A stretch of 64,000 bases of DNA from the NCBI RefSeq assembly GCF_000166295.1, contig NC_017506.1:558001-622000 (forward strand), in the 5' to 3' direction. Made by a program: the position numbers and the translations under genes. Positions 49,123 through 56,591 of this stretch are shown one piece after another; position 1 is the stretch's first letter, and each line of letters starts with the position of its first letter. The notes under the pieces were generated by a model, which worked only from the letters and a program-made list of their open reading frames with translations, was not told where the DNA came from and ran no database searches. This stretch comes from Marinobacter adhaerens HP15 (GTDB taxonomy: Bacteria; Pseudomonadota; Gammaproteobacteria; Pseudomonadales; Oleiphilaceae).

Positions 49123-49958
49123 AAGCCTATCTCGACCTTATGCAAGACGTTGTTGATAACGGATTCGACAAGGGAGACCGCACCGGTGTCGGAACCCGGT
49201 CGGTGTTTGGCCGTCAGATTCGCTTCAACCTGCAGGAGGGCTTCCCTCTGGTAACTACCAAAAAGGTCCACCTGCGCAGTATCATCTACGAATTGCTCTG
49301 GTTTCTCCGCGGCTCCACTGACAACACCTGGCTTCAGGAGCGCAAAGTCTCGATCTGGAACGAGTGGGCATTGGAAAATGGTGATCTCGGGCCGATCTAT
49401 GGCAAACAATGGCGCAGCTGGCAGTGCCCCAATGGCGAGGTGGTTGACCAGATCAGCGAAGTGATCGAGCAGATTCGCACCAAACCGAATTCCCGCAGGC
49501 TGATCGTGTCCGCCTGGAACCCCGCTGAGCTTCCGGATGAGTCCATCGGTCCCCAGGATAACGTTCGCGAGGGCCGAATGGCGCTGGCGCCCTGTCACTG
49601 CCTTTTTCAGTTCTACGTGGTGGACGGCAAGCTCTCCTGCCAGCTTTACCAGCGAAGCGCCGATCTGTTCCTGGGCGTGCCTTTTAATATTGCCTCGTAC
49701 GCCTTGCTGACGCACATGATTGCCCAGCAGTGTGACCTGGATGTCGGTGAGTTTGTGCATACCTTCGGCGACTGTCACCTCTACCAGAACCATCTGACCG
49801 ATGACATCGTCTTCGAACAGTTGAAGCGCGAGCCCCGCGCGTTGCCGACGTTGGTGATCAAACGCAAACCCGCGAGTATCTTCGAGTATGAACTGGAAGA
49901 CTTCGACTTTGAGGGCTATGACCCCTACCCGGGCATCAAGGCGCCGATTGCCATCTGA
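49119..49958 (+). CDS. thyA: Thymidylate synthase
   Basis: Methylates dUMP to dTMP with methylene-tetrahydrofolate, giving dihydrofolate that FolA recycles. The 279 aa protein has [20 protein letters not shown], the catalytic Cys in [36 protein letters not shown] and the C-terminal PGIKAPIAI. It is 15 residues longer than E. coli ThyA because of an insertion just before the catalytic loop (about residues 138-152, [15 protein letters not shown]). folA follows after 23 nt. Confidence 0.97.
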   Translation: MKAYLDLMQDVVDNGFDKGDRTGVGTRSVFGRQIRFNLQEGFPLVTTKKVHLRSIIYELLWFLRGSTDNTWLQERKVSIWNEWALENGDLGPIYGKQWRSWQCPNGEVVDQISEVIEQIRTKPNSRRLIVSAWNPAELPDESIGPQDNVREGRMALAPCHCLFQFYVVDGKLSCQLYQRSADLFLGVPFNIASYALLTHMIAQQCDLDVGEFVHTFGDCHLYQNHLTDDIVFEQLKREPRALPTLVIKRKPASIFEYELEDFDFEGYDPYPGIKAPIAI

Positions 49959-49981
49959 CCGAACCCCGAAGAGGCCAGTAC

Positions 49982-50491
49982 ATGAGAAAAGCCCTGATCG
50001 TTGCCATGTCCCGTAACCGGGTCATCGGCCGCAATAACAATCTGCCCTGGTATCTGCCGGGTGACCTCCGTTATTTCAAGCAGGCCACCATGGGCAAGCC
50101 CATTATCATGGGTCGGAAGACCTGGGATTCCATCGGTCGGCCGCTGCCGGGGCGGATGAACGTGGTGATCTCGCGCAATGAAGCCTGGGAAGCGCCAACC
50201 GGAACAGTGGCTGCGAAGTCTTTGCCCGAAGCGCTGGTGAAGGCCGAGGCGCAGGCGGAGCTGGAAGGTGGTGACGAAGTGATGATTATCGGTGGCGGGC
50301 AGATCTACGCCGAGGCATTGCCGATGGTTGATCGGATGTACATCACCCAGGTGCACGCTGAGGTGGACGGCGATGCGTTTTTTCCGGAAGTAAACTGGGA
50401 TGAGTGGGAAGAAATCGGACGGGAGGATTTCTCCGCGTCCGATAACAACCCTTACGACTACAGTTTCGTGGTCTATCAGCGTCAGGCTTAA
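49982..50491 (+). CDS. folA: Dihydrofolate reductase
   Basis: Regenerates tetrahydrofolate with NADPH. 169 aa with AMSRNRVIGRNNNLPWYLPGDLRYF at the N-terminus, MGRKTWDSIGRPLPGR, and IIGGGQIYAEAL. Forms a functional pair with thyA. The last codons overlap the convergent helicase gene by 4 nt within a perfect palindrome. Confidence 0.96.
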   Translation: MRKALIVAMSRNRVIGRNNNLPWYLPGDLRYFKQATMGKPIIMGRKTWDSIGRPLPGRMNVVISRNEAWEAPTGTVAAKSLPEALVKAEAQAELEGGDEVMIIGGGQIYAEALPMVDRMYITQVHAEVDGDAFFPEVNWDEWEEIGREDFSASDNNPYDYSFVVYQRQA

Positions 50492-50499
50492 GCCTGACG
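50480..50499. repeat. Perfect 20-bp palindrome at the folA/helicase convergence
   Basis: The half-site CGTCAGGCTT is mirrored exactly by AAGCCTGACG, centred on the two overlapping stop codons. Both proteins therefore end in Arg-Gln-Ala-stop. No T tract follows, so it is not a standard intrinsic terminator, though the hairpin could stop or protect both transcripts. Confidence 0.9.
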
Positions 50500-52011
50500 A
50501 GGCGGGCGCTTGCCTGCGGGCTTGCTGCCGCCCTTGCCGGGCGGTTTGCCTCGACCACCGGGGCCGCCACGACCCTTCGGGCCACCTTTCTTGAAACCGC
50601 CTTTCGGGCCCTTGCGATTCTCGCCCGGACGACCGCCGCCACCTTTACGATCACGGCGGGGAGGTGTTGCCGACACGGTTGGCAAGGCCTCTGGTTGCTC
50701 GAGGGGCAGGGAGCCTGGCTGAGCTGCTTCCATCCAGCATGCGAGGGCGCCGGCTACCATGGCCATGTCCATGTCATTGCGCTCGGCGATTTCGTCCAGC
50801 AGCGACATCGCCTTTGCCAACTTCTTGTCTTCCGCAAAGCCCAGCAGTTGGGACTCGAACTGCTGTTCCCTCATTTTCTTGAGCTCAACGGGAGACGGCA
50901 ACTCGTAAGCTTCCATCGGCGAGTTTGTTGCGCGTTCAAGCGTTCGCAGCCAACTGCGCTCGCGCGGTGTTACCAGCAGGATCGCCTTCCCTTCGCGACC
51001 GGCACGACCAGTGCGGCCAACCCGATGGATGTACGCTTCAGTGTCGTAGGGAACGTCGTAGTTGATGACGTGTGTGATACGGGACACGTCCAGACCGCGT
51101 GCTGCCACGTCGGTGGCAATGATAATGTCTTTCTTCCCGCGCTTCAGGTCTTCAACCGTTTGTTCACGCTGGCGTTGGTTCAGGTCACCGCTCAGGGGCG
51201 CGACCGCGTGGCCCCGTGCAGAAAGCTTTTCGGCCAGCATGGTGGTTTCCGCTTTGGTGCGCACGAAAATAATGGCGGCATCAATCGGCTCGACTTCCAG
51301 AATGCGGGTCAGGGCATCCAGCTTGCGCTCAGCATAGACCGGCAGAACGAACTGGGAGATACGCTCGACCGTGCGGGTTTCGCTTTCAATGCGAACTTCT
51401 GTGGCGTTGCGCAGGTAGGTCTGGGCCACTTTCTTGATCTGCGGCGGCATGGTGGCCGAGAACAATGCCCGTTGGCAGTTCTCCGGCGTCTTCGCCAGGA
51501 TCGCTTCCACGTCGTCGATAAAGCCCATACGCAGCATTTCGTCGGCTTCATCAAGAACCAGCGCTTTCAGGCTGTCCAGTTTCAGGGTGCCTTTGCGCAG
51601 GTGGTCGAGCATCCGGCCCGGCGTGCCTACGATCACCTGGGCACCGCGACGCAGACCCTTGATCTGTGGATAAAAGTCCTGGCCACCGTAAATGGGCAAA
51701 ACGTGGAAATTCCGGAACTTGCTGGCGTAGGTGGTAAACGCTTCCGCCACCTGGATGGCAAGTTCCCGTGTTGGGGCCAGAACCAGAATCTGGGGATCGG
51801 TAACAGAGGCGTCAATCCGGCTCAGCAGGGGCAATGCAAATGCCGCGGTCTTACCGGTTCCGGTCTGGGCAACGCCCAGCAGATGGTTACCGGCCAGCAG
51901 CGCGGGGATCGCCTGGGCCTGGATGGGTGACGGGGTTTCGTAGCCAACGGCGGACACAGCTTCAAGTACGGCTGGATCCAGCCCCAGTTCGGCAAAGGAC
52001 AATTCAGACAT
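50488..52011 (-). CDS. deaD: DEAD-box RNA helicase, DeaD/CsdA-like without the RNA-binding module
   Basis: ATP-dependent RNA helicase likely acting in ribosome assembly or mRNA turnover, often cold-induced. From MSELSFAELGLDPAVLEAV it has 507 aa. It shows the Q motif (GYETPSPIQ), motif I AQTGTGKT, PTRELA, DEAD (LVLDEADEMLRMGFI), SAT (FSATMPPQI), and VI HRVGRTGRAG. After the core, a short DeaD-like spacer (to about 430) leads to a Gly/Lys/Arg/Pro-rich tail instead of the CsdA RNA-binding domain. A longer frame to 52143 crosses its own promoter. Confidence 0.88.
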   Translation of the reverse strand: MSELSFAELGLDPAVLEAVSAVGYETPSPIQAQAIPALLAGNHLLGVAQTGTGKTAAFALPLLSRIDASVTDPQILVLAPTRELAIQVAEAFTTYASKFRNFHVLPIYGGQDFYPQIKGLRRGAQVIVGTPGRMLDHLRKGTLKLDSLKALVLDEADEMLRMGFIDDVEAILAKTPENCQRALFSATMPPQIKKVAQTYLRNATEVRIESETRTVERISQFVLPVYAERKLDALTRILEVEPIDAAIIFVRTKAETTMLAEKLSARGHAVAPLSGDLNQRQREQTVEDLKRGKKDIIIATDVAARGLDVSRITHVINYDVPYDTEAYIHRVGRTGRAGREGKAILLVTPRERSWLRTLERATNSPMEAYELPSPVELKKMREQQFESQLLGFAEDKKLAKAMSLLDEIAERNDMDMAMVAGALACWMEAAQPGSLPLEQPEALPTVSATPPRRDRKGGGGRPGENRKGPKGGFKKGGPKGRGGPGGRGKPPGKGGSKPAGKRPPRQA

Positions 52012-52038
52012 TGATTCACTCGGAATTCGGGAGGTAGA

Positions 52039-52074
52039 GCATTGCCGGGCAATGCATGTTGTGTCGACATTATA
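52039..52074 (-). promoter_or_regulatory. Helicase promoter -10 and leader hairpin
   Basis: On the reverse strand a perfect TATAAT (52069-52074) would start transcription near 52062. The ~50 nt leader contains a perfect 7-bp hairpin, GCATTGC-(3 nt)-GCAATGC (52039-52055), between the start point and the Shine-Dalgarno. It could modulate translation. Confidence 0.5.
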
Positions 52075-52209
52075 GCGGCTTTGTTGCTGCTTTAATACGC
52101 AAAACCCCGGCGAGGCTATAGGTAGTTGCCGGGGACAGGCCATTGCGTTGCCATCCGATCTTGGGCACTCTTCGTAGCTATCCCGATAGGTTGCTAACAG
52201 GAACTCGAA

Positions 52210-52998
52210 ATGACCTTTGACGAATTATTGCGGGCGGCTCGTGGCAGTGAGGAGCTGACCATGCCCGAGAGCTGGTCCCAGGGCAGAGCCACCTTTGGCG
52301 GTCTCACGGCAGCGTTGATGTTTGAGCGCATGGAAAAGCTTGTCGCCGAGGGCCGTGCGATGAGGTCATTGCAAGTATCATTCGTGGGGCCGGTGGAGCC
52401 GGAAGTCCCCGCCAGTTTCGAGGCCGAGATTCTGCGTGAGGGAAAAGCGGTCAGTCAGGTACAGGGCCGCATTGTCCAGAAGGGTGAAACCCGGCTGGTC
52501 TGCCTGGCCAGCTTTGGCGGAGACCGGGACTCGCAGGTGCAGGTGGATGCCCTGCCAGCGCCCGAGGCAAACCCGGTCAGCCAGTGCCCGGGGCTGGACT
52601 ACATCGAGGGTGTTACCCCGGAATTCATTCGGCAGATTGAGATGCGCTGGGCCTTCGGTAACCTGCCGTTCAGCGGCAAGGGGGGCCGGGAGCTCGGCGG
52701 CTGGATGCAGTTCCGGACACCGCCGGAAACGTTCTCTGATGCCCACATTATTGCTCTGGTGGACGCCTGGCCACCGGCGGTTCTGCCCTATGTAAAACAG
52801 CGGGTGCGGACCAGTTCCCTGAGCTGGGCGCTGGATATTGTACATCCGAGGCCGGTTATGGAGCCGGGTGACTGGCTCCTGTACAAGGTTTCCATTGATC
52901 AGGCGGGTGCCGGTTATGGTCACACCCAGGCCGGAATCTGGACCGCCAGAGGCGAGCTCGTGGCGCTGAGTCGCCAGACGGTAACGGTCTTCGGTTGA
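52210..52998 (+). CDS. Acyl-CoA thioesterase family protein (double hotdog)
   Basis: The 262 aa sequence resembles TesB-like two-hotdog thioesterases: WSQGRATFGGLTAALMFERME in the first domain, SLQVSFVGPVEPE, and in the second domain GGWMQFRTPPETFSDAHIIALVDAWPPAVLPY and SLSWALDIVH. These enzymes hydrolyse acyl-CoA; chain length cannot be inferred. Divergent from the helicase and convergent with the dehalogenase-like gene. Confidence 0.8.
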   Translation: MTFDELLRAARGSEELTMPESWSQGRATFGGLTAALMFERMEKLVAEGRAMRSLQVSFVGPVEPEVPASFEAEILREGKAVSQVQGRIVQKGETRLVCLASFGGDRDSQVQVDALPAPEANPVSQCPGLDYIEGVTPEFIRQIEMRWAFGNLPFSGKGGRELGGWMQFRTPPETFSDAHIIALVDAWPPAVLPYVKQRVRTSSLSWALDIVHPRPVMEPGDWLLYKVSIDQAGAGYGHTQAGIWTARGELVALSRQTVTVFG

Positions 52999-52999
52999 C

Positions 53000-53027
53000 G
53001 GAAATGGCGGCTCAGGCCGCCATTTCC
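53000..53027. terminator. Hairpin between convergent thioesterase and dehalogenase-like genes
   Basis: GGAAATGGCGGC-tcag-GCCGCCATTTCC is a perfect 12-bp stem with a 4 nt loop, starting right after the thioesterase stop; the right arm encodes the last residues of the convergent gene. There is no T tract on either side, so efficient intrinsic termination is uncertain. Confidence 0.55.
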
Positions 53028-53911
53028 GATTTCAGAGCATCGATGATGATACGGGCGAAATCTTCCGGTGAATCTTCCTGGAGAAAGTGCCCGCCTCTGA
53101 GTGTGATATGAGGTTGTCCGTGGGCACCGGGAATCCGGCGCTGCATGTGCCTGTCGCCGCCCCGGGTAATCGGGTCGCCACTGCTGAAGCAGGTGATGAA
53201 GGGCTTCTTCCACTTCTCCAGGACCTGCCAGGCCGCCTTGTTGGCGTCGCTGTCCGGTGTATCCGGTTCCGTCGGAACCAGTTTTGGAAACGCCCTGGCT
53301 CCGGCCTTGAACTCTGCTGACGGGAATGGGGCTTCGTAAGCGGCAATTTCAGCTTTGCTCAGGGTGCGATCGGTGCCCAGTTGCACGATACGACCGACCG
53401 GGAACCAGGGGCTGTGGGTGGCAAATGCCTTCCACATGGAAAATACCGCTGGAACAGGCGTTTCGCCGGTCGGCAGCATGCCGTTTCCGACGATGATTCG
53501 GCTGAATCGCTGACGGTGTTCCGCGGCCAGTCGCAGGCCCAGCAACGATCCCCAGTTCTGGCACACAAGGGTGATATTGGTCAGGTTGAGCTGTTCAAGC
53601 CAACTGGCCAGCCACGTGAGATGGCGGCCGTAACTGTAGTCTGTAACCGACGCCGGCTTGTCGGATTTGCCGAAGCCGATCAGATCCGGGGCCAACACCC
53701 GGTGACCGGCCTCGGCCACCAGAGGGATCATGTGCCGGTACAGGTAGGACCAGGATGGTTCGCCGTGGAGCATGAGAACCGGCGAGGCGTTTCTAGGGCC
53801 TTCGTCAACGTAGTGCATCCGGAGACCCGGTTCTACGTCAAGATGGTTTGGAGCAAAGGGGTAATCCGGAAGACCTGCGAAGCGGGCTTCATCGGTTCTC
53901 AGAATACGCAT
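53012..53911 (-). CDS. Haloalkane-dehalogenase-like alpha/beta hydrolase with Asn in place of the nucleophile
   Basis: The 299 aa protein matches subfamily-I haloalkane dehalogenases over its length: HGEPSWSYLYRHMIP (about 49-63), APDLIGFGKSDKP, nucleophile elbow VCQNWGSLLGL, WFPVG in the cap, SSGDPITRGGD (acid Asp246) and LRGGHFLQED (His275). In active enzymes the elbow reads QDWGG; here residue 119 is Asn (AAC, 53555-53557), one base from Asp. The catalytic acid, His and the Trp next to the elbow remain. Without the Asp nucleophile normal dehalogenation is not expected, so the function is open. A convergent thioesterase lies at its 3' end. Confidence 0.82.
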   Translation of the reverse strand: MRILRTDEARFAGLPDYPFAPNHLDVEPGLRMHYVDEGPRNASPVLMLHGEPSWSYLYRHMIPLVAEAGHRVLAPDLIGFGKSDKPASVTDYSYGRHLTWLASWLEQLNLTNITLVCQNWGSLLGLRLAAEHRQRFSRIIVGNGMLPTGETPVPAVFSMWKAFATHSPWFPVGRIVQLGTDRTLSKAEIAAYEAPFPSAEFKAGARAFPKLVPTEPDTPDSDANKAAWQVLEKWKKPFITCFSSGDPITRGGDRHMQRRIPGAHGQPHITLRGGHFLQEDSPEDFARIIIDALKSEMAA

Positions 53912-54058
53912 GCCATCGACTGTCCTGACTGATTGGTTGCGTGATTGCCGGGCGGCATCCGGTGCTCATAGTGCCCTACTACAATCGTCGAAGATCAGGA
54001 TAAAGCAGATGGAAATTTTGTGTGTTTGAGTTGCGTAACAGAGCGTTGTGGCTTTGAA

Positions 54059-54307
54059 TCAGGACGCAATGCCAAACAGGCGTTCGGGGTTGTCAACGCG
54101 GGCCAGAGCGTCATCGCAACAATTGACGGCGCCGCAATCGTCGGCTGAGCAAAGGCCAATGGTCTGGCACTCCATGTTCTGGTGCTGGTCGCCCTCATTC
54201 CGGAAAATCCGGGCCCTGGAGAGAATCGAGTGGCAGTGGCCACAAAGGAGTGTGGGAACCGCGCTGCCTTCAGCAAGAAGTGCTGTGTATTGATGTTGTT
54301 CAGTCAT
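54059..54307 (-). CDS. Small cysteine-rich protein of unknown function
   Basis: The 82 aa protein has seven cysteines: C22 and C25 in LLCGHCH, C47, C53, C58 and the pair C63-C64. No signal peptide or membrane helix is seen, so it is probably cytoplasmic, and the CGHCH plus downstream Cys suggest metal (zinc or iron) binding. The start at 54307 is set by a consensus Shine-Dalgarno (GGAGGA) seven nt upstream; an ATG at 54352 lacks one. It stands alone, 147 nt from the dehalogenase-like gene. I do not recognise the family. Confidence 0.68.
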   Translation of the reverse strand: MTEQHQYTALLAEGSAVPTLLCGHCHSILSRARIFRNEGDQHQNMECQTIGLCSADDCGAVNCCDDALARVDNPERLFGIAS

Positions 54308-54382
54308 AAATATCCTCCTGATACTGCCCAACATATGGGCCAAGTATGACATTTCAAAGTCGGGATGCCGGTGTTATACGGC

Positions 54383-54733
54383 TTAACTGTCAGGATCGAC
54401 CAGTGGCCGACGGTTGGAGCGCTTGTCATCCCAGTCAAGCTCCTTGGGGTCATACCAGCCGATTGCCCCCAGCACTCTCTCCCGAGTCTGTGGCGACAGG
54501 GTAGGCCACAGCTCCTGGAAGTCCTCGAGGCCGAGCTCCCTCTGCTTCATCTGCTTGCTCTGGAGCCGGTTGATAATGCGTGGTAGCTGCAGGGCCTCGC
54601 CTAGCTGACCCGGCACCATGACTTCCTGACCCATCACTTTGCGCCGGTGCGTTCGGGCGGCCAGAACCTTGCGCAACTCGGTGGCCGCATCCAGGGCTGT
54701 TTCGATGGTGAAGGTTTCCAGTTCCAACAACAT
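54383..54733 (-). CDS. Hypothetical protein, 116 aa
   Basis: Not recognised. The soluble, largely helical sequence starts MLLELETFTIETALDAATELRKVL, has a basic stretch (AARTHRRK) and an Arg/Gln-rich middle (RIINRLQSKQMKQREL), and ends with GWYDPKELDWDDKR and an acidic tail. No signal or membrane segment. A reverse-strand TATAGT (54765-54770) upstream could be its -10. Codon use resembles the neighbours, and the frame is open throughout with sensible composition, which supports a real gene. Confidence 0.6.
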   Translation of the reverse strand: MLLELETFTIETALDAATELRKVLAARTHRRKVMGQEVMVPGQLGEALQLPRIINRLQSKQMKQRELGLEDFQELWPTLSPQTRERVLGAIGWYDPKELDWDDKRSNRRPLVDPDS

Positions 54734-54860
54734 GACCTGTCTATTAGTTGATCAACAACCGTCCACTATAACCCGAAGACAGCTACAGTGGCCACGCCAG
54801 CGTGGTAGGGTAGAATGACTCGTTATATCGCAGAACCAACATCAGGGAACCGCATAATCT

Positions 54861-55976
54861 ATGTACGCAAAACTTGAAACACGGACTTTTCTGGCGTTGC
54901 TGGTCGGCGTTTCCCTTGCCTTTGTTTTTCTTATGAAGCCCTTTTTCGGGCCCATATTCTGGGCGGTCGCCATCGCCCTGATTTTCCACCCGGTGCAGCA
55001 ACTGCTGGAGCGGAAACTCGGGGACAGGCCCAATGTAAATGCACTTATTACCCTGTGTATCTGCATGTTCATCGTGGTTATCCCGGTTCTGGTACTGGTG
55101 ACCTCATTGGTTGCCGAGGGCGTCGCCCTTTATCAGCAGATCCAGAGTGGTGAAATACGCCCCGGGGAATACATAGATCGGGTCAACCAGTCGTTCCCCG
55201 CCATCCAGGCCTTCCTGGCACAGTTTGATATCAGCTTTGCCGAGCTGAGGGACCGAGCCGTGAGTATCTTTGTCGGAGGAAGCCAGTTCCTGGGCAGGCA
55301 GGCGCTGGGCGTGGGCCAGAATACCTTCCAGTTTTTCCTGGGCCTGGCCTTGATGGTGTATCTGGCGTTCTTTCTGCTTCGGGATGGCCGTGCGCTGGTC
55401 GAGCTGATGATTCGGGCTCTGCCGCTGGGCGATGAGCGGGAGCGGTTGCTGTTTGCCAAGTTTGCGGAGGTGACCCGCGCGACCGTCAAGGGCAACCTGC
55501 TGATTGCCATCATCCAGGGGGCTCTGGGCGGGCTGATTTTCTGGATCCTGGGCATCAGCGGTGCGTTGCTCTGGGGTGTGGTTATGGCGATCGTATCGCT
55601 GTTGCCGGCTGTGGGTGCGGCGTTGGTCTGGGTGCCGGCAGCCATCTACCTGGCGGCCGTGGGCGATGTTGTCGAAGCGGTGGTGCTGACAGCCTTTGGT
55701 GTGGTGGTTATCGGGCTGGCGGACAACCTGCTGCGACCGGTACTGGTTGGTCGTGATACCAAGCTGCCGGACTACATTGTTCTGTTGTCGACCCTTGGGG
55801 GCATTGTCATGTTCGGTATCAACGGATTCGTAATGGGACCGCTGGTAGCTGCACTGTTTATGGCGTTCTGGGGCATTTTCATCCGCGAATTCAGCGAAGA
55901 AGCCCACCGCCCAGCCGCTTCTGCGGACGAAGAGACCCATGCGCAAAGCAAGAAAACGGGACATGATGTCCCGTAA
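54861..55976 (+). CDS. AI-2E family transporter (PerM-like permease)
   Basis: Inner-membrane protein of the AI-2E/PerM/UPF0118 family. The 371 aa sequence has about eight helices in the family pattern: two N-terminal helices, a third near 65-85, a cytoplasmic/periplasmic helical insert (about 90-145), then a C-terminal cluster including GNLLIAIIQGALGGLIFWILGI and the DNLLRPVLVGRDTKLPDYIVLLSTLGGI signature. Family members have been linked to autoinducer export or Na+/H+ antiport; the substrate here is unknown. The C-terminal tail is hydrophilic. Confidence 0.85.
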   Translation: MYAKLETRTFLALLVGVSLAFVFLMKPFFGPIFWAVAIALIFHPVQQLLERKLGDRPNVNALITLCICMFIVVIPVLVLVTSLVAEGVALYQQIQSGEIRPGEYIDRVNQSFPAIQAFLAQFDISFAELRDRAVSIFVGGSQFLGRQALGVGQNTFQFFLGLALMVYLAFFLLRDGRALVELMIRALPLGDERERLLFAKFAEVTRATVKGNLLIAIIQGALGGLIFWILGISGALLWGVVMAIVSLLPAVGAALVWVPAAIYLAAVGDVVEAVVLTAFGVVVIGLADNLLRPVLVGRDTKLPDYIVLLSTLGGIVMFGINGFVMGPLVAALFMAFWGIFIREFSEEAHRPAASADEETHAQSKKTGHDVP

Positions 55977-56098
55977 GGCGACATGCGACAAAAGTATGGT
56001 AGTCTTTTAACCGTTTGCCCCAGCCTGTGGAGATAGGCACCACACAACAAGAAAGAAACGGATATCGATGAGATATCAGGAGTTAGCAGGTGAGTACC

Positions 56099-56518
56099 AT
56101 GAGAAACGCAACAACCCGATTGGGACGCCTGGCCGCAGCGGCCGGATTGGCGGTCACACTGGGCTTTGCCCCTGCAGCCTTCGCGGATGAGATCGTTGCA
56201 CTCAAGAACGCGCTCTACGGAGCAGGATACGACATTACCAATGTCAGCCCGCAGATGGATGACTCAACCCGGTCCGCGCTAACCCGGTTCCAGCAGGATA
56301 ATGGTCTTCAGGCCACGGGAAATCTGGACGATCCGACCAAGGAAGCCTTGGGTATGATATCGGTTCAGGTTGCCGCTTCGGCACCGTCACAGTCCGCCGC
56401 AGCCAGCAGCGCGCCGGCTCAGGAGTCGGCTTCTTCCGCGGCAGAAACCTCGGCCCCGGAGCCTGAGCAGGATGACGCCATTGAAGAAGAGGAAGATGGC
56501 GGCTGGTCGCTCTGGTAA
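56099..56518 (+). CDS. Secreted peptidoglycan-binding domain protein
   Basis: From MRNATTRLGRLAAAAG the protein is 139 aa: a Sec signal peptide (about residues 1-30, ending AFADE), a single PG_binding_1-like domain (about 32-85) with DDSTRSALTRFQQDNGLQATGNLD, then a Ser/Ala/Pro-rich linker and a strongly acidic end (EPEQDDAIEEEEDGG) closing with WSLW. ATG at 56099 follows AGGTGAG; a GTG at 56090 is the alternative. No catalytic domain is attached, so it may be a periplasmic wall-binding accessory protein. Confidence 0.75.
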   Translation: MRNATTRLGRLAAAAGLAVTLGFAPAAFADEIVALKNALYGAGYDITNVSPQMDDSTRSALTRFQQDNGLQATGNLDDPTKEALGMISVQVAASAPSQSAAASSAPAQESASSAAETSAPEPEQDDAIEEEEDGGWSLW

Positions 56519-56534
56519 TCGGAGTTTCCTGAAC

Positions 56535-56570
56535 AAAAAAGCCCGGCGAGATGTCCCGCCGGGCTTTTTT
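56535..56570. terminator. Bidirectional terminator between the PG-binding gene and ilvD
   Basis: aaaaaagcccggcg, 8 nt loop, cgccgggctttttt: a perfect 14-bp stem with A and T tracts, serving the two convergent genes. Confidence 0.95.
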
Positions 56571-56591
56571 GTTGGTTCAGGATCTCAGTGC

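Noticed and set aside
50695..51930. Forward-strand 411-codon frame opposite the helicase gene
   Set aside because: Antisense of all conserved DEAD-box motifs.
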